From QPJE01 sp051747745 (GTDB taxonomy: Bacteria > Bacillota > Halanaerobiia > Halanaerobiales > Halanaerobiaceae): 29,096 nucleotides of DNA. The stretch covers positions 1 through 29,096 of the forward strand of contig JBNJGL010000029.1 of the NCBI GenBank assembly GCA_051747745.1. The letters are read 5' to 3'. Position numbers and translations under genes: made by a program. This document shows positions 24,049-29,096 of the stretch, one piece after another (the first letter of the stretch is position 1; every line of letters begins with the position of its first letter). The notes under the pieces are model-generated. The model searched no databases. It worked only from the letters and a program-made list of their open reading frames with translations, and had not been told where the DNA came from.

Positions 24049-25323
24049 TTATTTTTTGAAATCATTCCATAGTTTTAATGCTTCTGGAAAAGGCTCTAAT
24101 GCTCTATCCAGTATGCCGTGCAGCCAGGCAATTCCCATACCATAATTAATAACAGGTATACCGGCAGCTTCAGCCTCTTTAATTCTGCTCATAACTTCTT
24201 TTCTATTCAACATACAGCCTCCACAGTGGAGCATCACTTTATACTCGTCTAATTTGTCAGGAAACTCTCTACCAGCAGTATGATCAAACTCGATATCTTT
24301 TGATATTTTTTTATGGATCCAGTTGGGAATCTTTACTGTTCCTATATCATCATGCTGTCTGCGGTGGGTACAGGCTTCTGCAATCAAAACTTTATCGCCA
24401 GCCTGCAGTTCTGACATAGCCGCTGCTCCACGAACAAAAATACTGAGATCTCCCTTATATCGCGCAAAAAGAATTGAAAATCCTGTGAGCAAAATATCAT
24501 CCGGTACATATTTAGAAACCACGCCAAAAGCCTGTGAGTCTGTTACAACTATTTTGGGCTTTTGTTTGAGTTTATTTATTTCAGTTTTAATTTTTTCTTT
24601 TTTACTGATTACTGCCGTTCCATTATGATCCAGTATATCTCTTATTGTTTGGACCTGTGGAAGTATCAATCTACCTTTAGGTGCAGCACTATCAATAGGA
24701 GTAACTAAAACCACAATGTCTCCTGAATCAATTAAATCTCCTATGATTGTGCTTTCACTTATATCATCAGGTAACTTTTCTGCAATTAATTCTCTTACTT
24801 TATCTATGTTTTTATCTTTTTCTGCACTGATAAAAATATAGTCGATTTTTTTCTTTTGCAAAAGTTTTTTTATTGTATTTTTTTTACTTTTAAAATTTCT
24901 ATCTTTTAACAAGTCAATTTTCTCAGCCTTATCAAAAAGATCTATTTTATTAATAACTACTATAAAAGGAATATTTCTTTTTTTGAATTCATCAATTAGA
25001 CTCTTTTCATAATCTCCAGCACCATCTAAAGCAGATATTATAAGAACTGCTGTATCTGTCCTCCGCAAAACTTCTCTTGTTTTTTCTATTCTTTTTTTGC
25101 CTAATTTGCCGGTATCATCTATTCCTGCTGTGTCTATTATAACCACAGGCCCAACAGGATGGAGTTCCATTGCTTTATAAACCGGGTCAGTGGTTGTCCC
25201 CGGCTGATCTGAAACAAGAGATAAATTTTGATTTGTTAATTTATTTACAAGGGTAGACTTACCAACATTTCTCCTGCCAAATATCGCTATGTGTGGTCTT
25301 TCTCCTTTAGATGTTGAATTCAT
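24049..25323 (-). CDS. hydF: [FeFe]-hydrogenase maturation GTPase HydF
   Basis: Scaffold GTPase that carries the 2Fe precursor to the hydrogenase. 424 residues. The N-terminal GTPase domain shows G1 FGRRNVGKST (16-24), G3 DTAG (64-67) and G4 NKID (125-128). The C-terminal [4Fe-4S] ligands are CTH (318-320) and HCGGC (366-370), the CxH-x45-HCxxC pattern of HydF. The open frame runs 15 codons further upstream, but GGAGAGG lies right before the ATG at 25321-25323. It sits between the TM1266-like gene and hydE. Confidence 0.97.
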   Translation of the reverse strand: MNSTSKGERPHIAIFGRRNVGKSTLVNKLTNQNLSLVSDQPGTTTDPVYKAMELHPVGPVVIIDTAGIDDTGKLGKKRIEKTREVLRRTDTAVLIISALDGAGDYEKSLIDEFKKRNIPFIVVINKIDLFDKAEKIDLLKDRNFKSKKNTIKKLLQKKKIDYIFISAEKDKNIDKVRELIAEKLPDDISESTIIGDLIDSGDIVVLVTPIDSAAPKGRLILPQVQTIRDILDHNGTAVISKKEKIKTEINKLKQKPKIVVTDSQAFGVVSKYVPDDILLTGFSILFARYKGDLSIFVRGAAAMSELQAGDKVLIAEACTHRRQHDDIGTVKIPNWIHKKISKDIEFDHTAGREFPDKLDEYKVMLHCGGCMLNRKEVMSRIKEAEAAGIPVINYGMGIAWLHGILDRALEPFPEALKLWNDFKK

Positions 25324-25357
25324 AATTATTCCTCTCCTGTTTAATAAAAATATTTTT

Positions 25358-25612
25358 TTAAATTTCAACTGTTGTAAGAGCTGATTTTAAATTTATACCT
25401 TTTAAATTTCCCAATTTTCCTGTCATTGCACCAATATCATCCGAAGTACCTTCAACAATTAATGATATTATCGACAAACCATATTTTTTTGATGGTATAC
25501 CCATTCTCCCCATTATAATATCTCCATAACTGCTCAAAATTTCATTTAATTTATCACTTACTTCTTTTCTATTTTCAACAACAATTCCAACAACTCCAAT
25601 TCTTTTATTCAT
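25358..25612 (-). CDS. TM1266-like iron-only hydrogenase system regulator (ACT fold)
   Basis: An 84-residue protein of the hydrogenase-linked TM1266/TIGR03959 family, an ACT/NikR-like alpha-beta fold: KRIGVVGIVVENR, YGDIIMGRMGIPSKKYGLSIISLIVEG, ending GKLGNLKGINLKSALTTVE. Members are consistently found beside hydE, hydF and hydG and are named putative regulators, without proven DNA binding. ATG at 25612 has AAGGAG upstream. It is the first gene of the hyd operon. Confidence 0.93.
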   Translation of the reverse strand: MNKRIGVVGIVVENRKEVSDKLNEILSSYGDIIMGRMGIPSKKYGLSIISLIVEGTSDDIGAMTGKLGNLKGINLKSALTTVEI

Positions 25613-25829
25613 AATTTTCTCCTTCTCTGAATTAAGTCAGTAAATTTGTAGACTGTTTTTAACTTCTATCACTTTCACTATAATAAAAATCCCTGCCGCA
25701 GATAAGACAGGGATTTAAATGATCTATTTCTTTCTCCCTTATTTTCAGGTTCTCCCTTAAACTGAGGAAAAACAGTTCTTATTATAATCCTTTCTTCAGG
25801 CCGGCACAGCCCTCAAATCAGATATATTT
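25613..25829 (-). ncRNA. Putative structured leader RNA of the hyd maturation operon
   Basis: About 215 nt between the promoter at 25836-25864 and the first hyd gene. It contains a GC-rich block near 25798-25814 (GGGC, GCCGGCC), a hairpin AACTG/CAGTT (25777-25760 on the minus strand), two direct copies of AAGGGAGAA (25758-25750 and 25740-25732) and a terminator hairpin. The AGGGA in each repeat can pair with UCCCU in the terminator's 5' arm, giving a possible antiterminator. I could not match it to a riboswitch class I know. Confidence 0.5.
25687..25716 (-). terminator. Terminator hairpin inside the hyd leader
   Basis: AAATCCCTG and CAGGGATTT form a perfect 9-bp stem, followed on the minus strand by TTATTATAG after the T-ended stem. 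It lies about 75 nt upstream of the TM1266-like gene, so either it attenuates the hyd operon or it is only the terminator of the symporter gene. Confidence 0.8.
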
Positions 25830-25835
25830 TATATT

Positions 25836-25864
25836 ATTATACAATAATCATTGCTTATGTGCAA
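25836..25864 (-). promoter_or_regulatory. Promoter of the hyd maturation operon
   Basis: Minus strand TTGCAC (25864-25859), 17-bp spacer, TATAAT (25841-25836), starting 20 nt past the symporter stop. Good boxes and ideal spacing indicate an independent transcript for the leader and hyd genes. Confidence 0.75.
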
Positions 25865-25883
25865 CTATTCACATAGAAAAATA

Positions 25884-27272
25884 TTAGTTTGCTTTTTCTC
25901 TGGGCATTTCCGTATTCTCAAATTCAGAGGATCTATTTTCCAAAAAATTATCCTCATAATCATCATATATTTTACTAACCAGTGATACCATACCCAGCAG
26001 AGCAATAACATTAGGAATAACCATAATACCATTAAATGTATCCGCCATTTCCCAGATTACAGGAACTTTCATTGTTGCTCCCAGAACAATACAGATTACT
26101 ACAATCCATCGATAAACTTTAATCTTAGCTTTTCCAAATAAATATTTTATATTAACTTCTCCAAAATAATACCAGCTAATAATTGTTGTAAAAGCAAAAA
26201 AGAAAAGACCTACAGCTACAAATTTTTCTCCCAGTCCGCCCAGCGATTGAGCAAATCCGGCCTGAGTCATTGCTGCACCTCGGAGGGCTTCACTTTTGAA
26301 AACTCCACTTGTAATTATTACCAGTGCTGTCATTGTACAGACAACAAAAGTATCAAAAAATACACCAAAAATAGCTACAAGTCCCTGCTGTGCTGGATGA
26401 TTCACTTTAGCAACAGCATGTGCATGTGGAGTAGAACCCATACCTGCTTCATTAGAAAACAGCCCTCTGGCAATACCATAGCGAAATGCCTGTTTCATTG
26501 ATACACCGATCACTCCACCAGTAGCAGCAGTTGGATTAAATGCACCATAAAAAATCATTTTCAGGGAAGGAATAATACTTTCATAATTTATTAATATTAC
26601 AACAAGACTTGCCAGAAAATACATTACTGCCATAAACGGAACTACCATCTCTGTAATATTAGCTATTCTCTGCAGTCCACCTATTACAACAAGACCAACT
26701 AAAACTGCCACAACAATTCCAACAATTAATGTTGATAGTCCAAATGCTTCTGATACTGCTGTAGCAATTGAATTTGATTGAACCATATTACCTACTATTC
26801 CAAGAGCAAGAACAATCGAAACAGCAAACAGTCCGGCAAGTGATTTGCTTCCCAGTCCATTTCTTATATAGAAAGCCGGCCCACCTGTCATTTCACCACC
26901 AACTTCTTCTTTATATTCCTGGCCCAAAACTGCTTCAGCAAATATTGTTCCCATACCAAAAACGCCACTAATCCACATCCAGAATATAGCTCCAGGTCCT
27001 CCTGCAGCTATAGCTGTCGAAACCCCAACAAGATTTCCTGTTCCAACCTGGGCAGCAATTGCAGTTGCAAGAGCCTGAAATGAAGAAATACCTGTTTCAT
27101 CAGCTGTAACAGACTTATCAAACATTTTTCCAAAAGTTTCTTTAAATGCATCTTTAAGTCTTCTAATCTGAATAAATCTTAATTTGAGGGTAAATAAAAC
27201 ACCTGTTCCCAGAAGTAAAATCATCATTACTGGGCCCCATAAAATACCATTAACATACTGAAAAAAAGCCAT
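25884..27272 (-). CDS. Alanine/glycine:cation symporter (AGCS family)
   Basis: A 462-residue Na+- or H+-coupled symporter for alanine or glycine in the inner membrane, about 11 membrane segments. Family signatures are QVGTGNLVGVSTAIAAGGPGAIFWMWISG (about residues 75-103), GGEMTGGPAFYIRNGLG, and GIARGLFSNEAGMGSTPHAHAVAK. GGAG lies 8 nt before the ATG at 27270-27272 but only 2 nt before the upstream in-frame ATG at 27278, so I take the shorter form. It has its own promoter. Glycine uptake would fit the gcvP genes elsewhere in the window. Confidence 0.95.
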   Translation of the reverse strand: MAFFQYVNGILWGPVMMILLLGTGVLFTLKLRFIQIRRLKDAFKETFGKMFDKSVTADETGISSFQALATAIAAQVGTGNLVGVSTAIAAGGPGAIFWMWISGVFGMGTIFAEAVLGQEYKEEVGGEMTGGPAFYIRNGLGSKSLAGLFAVSIVLALGIVGNMVQSNSIATAVSEAFGLSTLIVGIVVAVLVGLVVIGGLQRIANITEMVVPFMAVMYFLASLVVILINYESIIPSLKMIFYGAFNPTAATGGVIGVSMKQAFRYGIARGLFSNEAGMGSTPHAHAVAKVNHPAQQGLVAIFGVFFDTFVVCTMTALVIITSGVFKSEALRGAAMTQAGFAQSLGGLGEKFVAVGLFFFAFTTIISWYYFGEVNIKYLFGKAKIKVYRWIVVICIVLGATMKVPVIWEMADTFNGIMVIPNVIALLGMVSLVSKIYDDYEDNFLENRSSEFENTEMPREKAN

Positions 27273-27338
27273 TACCATCTCTCCTTTTTAAATTTTTGTT
27301 ATATAATAATATATATTGAGAAATAAATCACAAATTAT

Positions 27339-27367
27339 ATTATAAATAAAATTATACTTTTTTGCAA
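27339..27367 (-). promoter_or_regulatory. Promoter of the AGCS symporter
   Basis: Minus strand TTGCAA (27367-27362), 17-bp spacer, TATAAT (27344-27339), about 65 nt before the start codon. Confidence 0.75.
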
Positions 27368-27439
27368 ATATAATTATCGTTTGGATTACTATTAATTTTT
27401 GCCAAAAAAATATTTGATCCTGTAGAAAAATGGAAATGA

Positions 27440-27458
27440 AGGTCGGGAATCCCGACCT
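27440..27458 (-). terminator. Hairpin after the 47-residue gene
   Basis: AGGTCGGG and CCCGACCT form a perfect 8-bp GC-rich stem with a 3-nt loop, 4 nt past the small gene's stop. On the minus strand it is followed by TCATTTCCATTTTT, an interrupted U-tract. Confidence 0.7.
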
Positions 27459-27462
27459 GTAA

Positions 27463-27606
27463 TCATCTCTTATTTTTATCAATATTAATAACAAAAGTAT
27501 CCTGATTACCTTCTATAATTACTTTTTCGTGATCAAATAATTTATAGATTTTGTCACCGGGTTTATAATGAGGAACTCCTTTTTTAGAAACATTATCTTT
27601 AGACAA
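27463..27606 (-). CDS. Small protein of unknown function (47 residues)
   Basis: TTG at 27604-27606 with GGGAGGT seven bases upstream, 47 sense codons and a TGA stop. It reads from a Lys/Ser-rich start into GVPHYKPGDKIYKLFDHEKV and IIEGNQDTFVINIDKNKR. The alternation suggests a small beta-barrel-like fold (PGDKIY, VIIEG, TFVIN), but I recognise no family. It has its own promoter (27667-27695) and terminator hairpin, which supports a real gene. It lies upstream of the AGCS symporter and divergent from the XRE regulator. No Cys and no membrane segment. Confidence 0.7.
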   Translation of the reverse strand: MSKDNVSKKGVPHYKPGDKIYKLFDHEKVIIEGNQDTFVINIDKNKR

Positions 27607-27666
27607 GATAATACCTCCCAACTTATATTTTTTATAAATATAATCATTTCAAAAATAAATTAAGAA

Positions 27667-27695
27667 ATATTACAATAATCGACTTCAGACTGCAA
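27667..27695 (-). promoter_or_regulatory. Promoter of the 47-residue gene
   Basis: Minus strand TTGCAG (27695-27690), 17-bp spacer, TAATAT (27672-27667), about 60 nt upstream of the start. The rest of the gap (27696-27955) holds a strong ribosome-site-like stretch on the minus strand near 27810-27818 with only a six-codon frame after it, and the upstream region of the XRE gene. Confidence 0.6.
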
Positions 27696-27955
27696 AAATT
27701 TACAAGAAATATTTATTATGATATAATTTAATTGGATAAAGCATTTAGTAGAGAGTACCGTAATATTTTTGGAAAATAATAAATTAAAACACCTTATTTT
27801 TCACCTCTACCCTCCTTTCTGAATTAATTTTATTATTTACAATCCTATATGTTTTATAAAATTATTAATTCATTACATGTACAATTATATTGTTTTTTAT
27901 AAACATTGTCAAGTGATATCTAAATTCAAAATCAGTGTGGAAACGGGGAATAATA

Positions 27956-28405
27956 ATGGACAGAAAAACTGTTGTGAAAAATATTAAGAAGATTAGAAAA
28001 GAGTATAATTTGACACAACAACAGCTGGCAGAAAAAATTGGAGTGGGCAGATCCACTATAGCATTAGTGGAAAGCGGTAGAACAAATCCAACCGAACATT
28101 TTCTGCACAGCATTTCCAGGGAATTAGGAATAAGACTGGAATGGCTGAAAACATCTCAGGGAGAAATGTTTAAAGATGATGAACAGATCGTTCAAGAATG
28201 TATAAATATAATAGGTGATTATAAAAAAGCTGAAAAAGCTTTTTTAAATGTCTTGATAGAATATTTTCAGACTGAAAACTGCAGTGATTCTGATTTTTAT
28301 TCTTCACTAATAAAACTGCAGAATATTTACCAGACTGAAGATAGGGATACTAAAGGATATATTTCTGTGCTTCTTAAAAAAACATTTTCTGATTACATAG
28401 AGTGA
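27956..28405 (+). CDS. XRE-family transcriptional regulator
   Basis: A 149-residue protein with an N-terminal Cro/CI-type helix-turn-helix (residues about 8-62): LTQQQLAEKIGVGRSTIALVESGRTNP, then LHSISRELGIRLEWLKTSQGEMF, the common phage-like XRE layout. The C-terminal 75 residues are helical and match no domain I know. I use the ATG at 27956 because GGGGA lies just before it; the frame could open at GTG 27935. Its target is unknown; the divergent small gene is the obvious candidate. Confidence 0.88.
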   Translation: MDRKTVVKNIKKIRKEYNLTQQQLAEKIGVGRSTIALVESGRTNPTEHFLHSISRELGIRLEWLKTSQGEMFKDDEQIVQECINIIGDYKKAEKAFLNVLIEYFQTENCSDSDFYSSLIKLQNIYQTEDRDTKGYISVLLKKTFSDYIE

Positions 28406-28411
28406 AAATTA

Positions 28412-28435
28412 AAACTCCCCTTTCAAGGGGAGTTT
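28412..28435. terminator. Bidirectional terminator between XRE and GntR genes
   Basis: AAACTCCCC and GGGGAGTTT form a perfect 9-bp stem with a 6-nt loop. The A-run before and T-rich stretch after let it serve both convergent genes. Confidence 0.85.
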
Positions 28436-28448
28436 ATAGTTATTATAT

Positions 28449-29096
28449 TTATTTTTCACTGTCTTCTTCACTGCTGAGCCTTTCCAGCTTCATCTTAACA
28501 TTTTTTAAGTGTCTGTACATCAGAACAGATGCTTTTTTGCTGTCCTGATTCTTAATTGCTTCCAGGATTATTCTGTGTTCTTCTACTTTTTTTCTTATTC
28601 GAAGTGGAAAAAAAGTCTCATTTATTTCATGACTTTTCTTAGAGACTTCAGAGGTGTAATCTATAAGGAAATTCAAAGTCTCTTCCAGAACTTTATTTTG
28701 AGAAGCTTTTGCAAGCATACGGTGAAAGTGAAGATCGGCTTCATTATTTTTGCTCTTGCTGTTGTTTTCAATTTCATCAACAATATTTTCCAGCATATAG
28801 AGCTGTTTTTCCGTTCTTCTTTCTGCTGCAAGTCTGGCAATAGAAGGTTCTATTACCATCCTTGCCTCTACCACTTCTGATGCATTGAGATTTTCACTGC
28901 TTATATTATGTTTGTTTATATACCCTTCAAATACATCGGAAGACATATCTGCTATATATGTTCCATCTCCTCTTTTAGAAACAAGGAAACCCAGCATTTC
29001 AAGCAGCCTAATCGCTTCTCTGATACTGTTTCTGCTTACATCAAAAAGTTCAGTCAAACTTCTTTCAGAAGGTATTTTGTCTCCTGGCTTTAAATT
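28449..29096 (-). CDS. GntR/FadR-family regulator with FCD domain (5' end cut off)
   Basis: The frame is open to the window end, 215 codons visible, lacking roughly the first 20 residues. The winged helix-turn-helix reads LKPGDKIPSERSLTELFDVS, NSIREAIRLLEMLG, then the wing KRGDGTYIA. The C-terminal FCD ligand domain has EARMVIEP, DLHFHRMLA, EEHRIILEAI and MYRHL, supplying the Asp/His metal site usual in FadR-type regulators of organic acid or sugar acid use. Its target operon would lie to the right of the window. An internal TTG at 29057 is not the start, since conserved HTH residues precede it. Confidence 0.92.
   Translation of the reverse strand, partial: NLKPGDKIPSERSLTELFDVSRNSIREAIRLLEMLGFLVSKRGDGTYIADMSSDVFEGYINKHNISSENLNASEVVEARMVIEPSIARLAAERRTEKQLYMLENIVDEIENNSKSKNNEADLHFHRMLAKASQNKVLEETLNFLIDYTSEVSKKSHEINETFFPLRIRKKVEEHRIILEAIKNQDSKKASVLMYRHLKNVKMKLERLSSEEDSEK

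Noticed and set aside
25735..25829. Glycine, SAM, cobalamin or SRP RNA identity for the hyd leader
   Set aside because: I compared conserved cores from memory and none fitted; the element is left unassigned.
27288..27494. 68-codon minus-strand frame over the symporter promoter
   Set aside because: It covers the promoter and terminator hairpin and overlaps the better-supported 47-residue gene.

Overview
The window looks like chromosomal DNA from an AT-rich, strictly anaerobic, fermentative Firmicute. The [FeFe]-hydrogenase maturation genes, a selenocysteine peroxiredoxin, an arginine T-box leader and cation-coupled transporters support this. The peptide-binding protein has a plain signal peptide without a lipobox cysteine, which suggests a double-membrane Firmicute; the order Halanaerobiales is my best guess, but it is inference. 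No phage, insertion sequence, CRISPR array, tRNA or rRNA was seen.

Layout. Positions 1-4556 (minus): a dipeptide/oligopeptide ABC transporter (two permeases, the first cut by the window edge, and a binding protein) led by a ROK-family repressor with a good promoter and a repeated candidate operator. 4694-7132 (minus): an M20 peptidase and an M48 membrane metalloprotease. 7380-12119 (minus): a YwlG/UPF0340 protein, both halves of glycine decarboxylase (gcvPA, gcvPB) and an AcoX-type NAD-kinase-like protein, with no gcvT or gcvH. 12385-13953 (minus): an SDR-fold protein lacking the catalytic Tyr/Lys and an orphan response regulator. 14140-17261 (minus): argG-argH behind a T-box leader with an arginine (CGC) specifier, followed by an Arg-rich 13-codon minigene.

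17499-18278 (plus): a peroxiredoxin whose catalytic residue is encoded by an in-frame UGA followed by a compact SECIS-like hairpin, so ordinary ORF calling truncates it. It has its own promoter with an overlapping 16-bp palindrome. 18348-19082 (minus): a metallo-beta-lactamase-fold hydrolase. 19205-22950: a divergent pair of anion transporters (SLC13 with RCK_C domains; SulP with STAS) sharing a 34-bp inverted repeat. 22966-25864 (minus): TM1266-like regulator, hydF and hydE behind a promoter, a structured leader and an internal terminator. 25884-27272 (minus): a sodium:alanine/glycine symporter. 27463-27606 (minus): a 47-residue unknown protein. 27956-28405 (plus): an XRE regulator. 28449-29096 (minus): a GntR/FCD regulator cut by the window end.

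The most notable features are RNA-level: UGA recoding in the peroxiredoxin, the layered argGH leader (T-box, Arg minigene and a long-range complement to Stem I), and an unassigned attenuator-like leader in front of the hydrogenase maturation genes.
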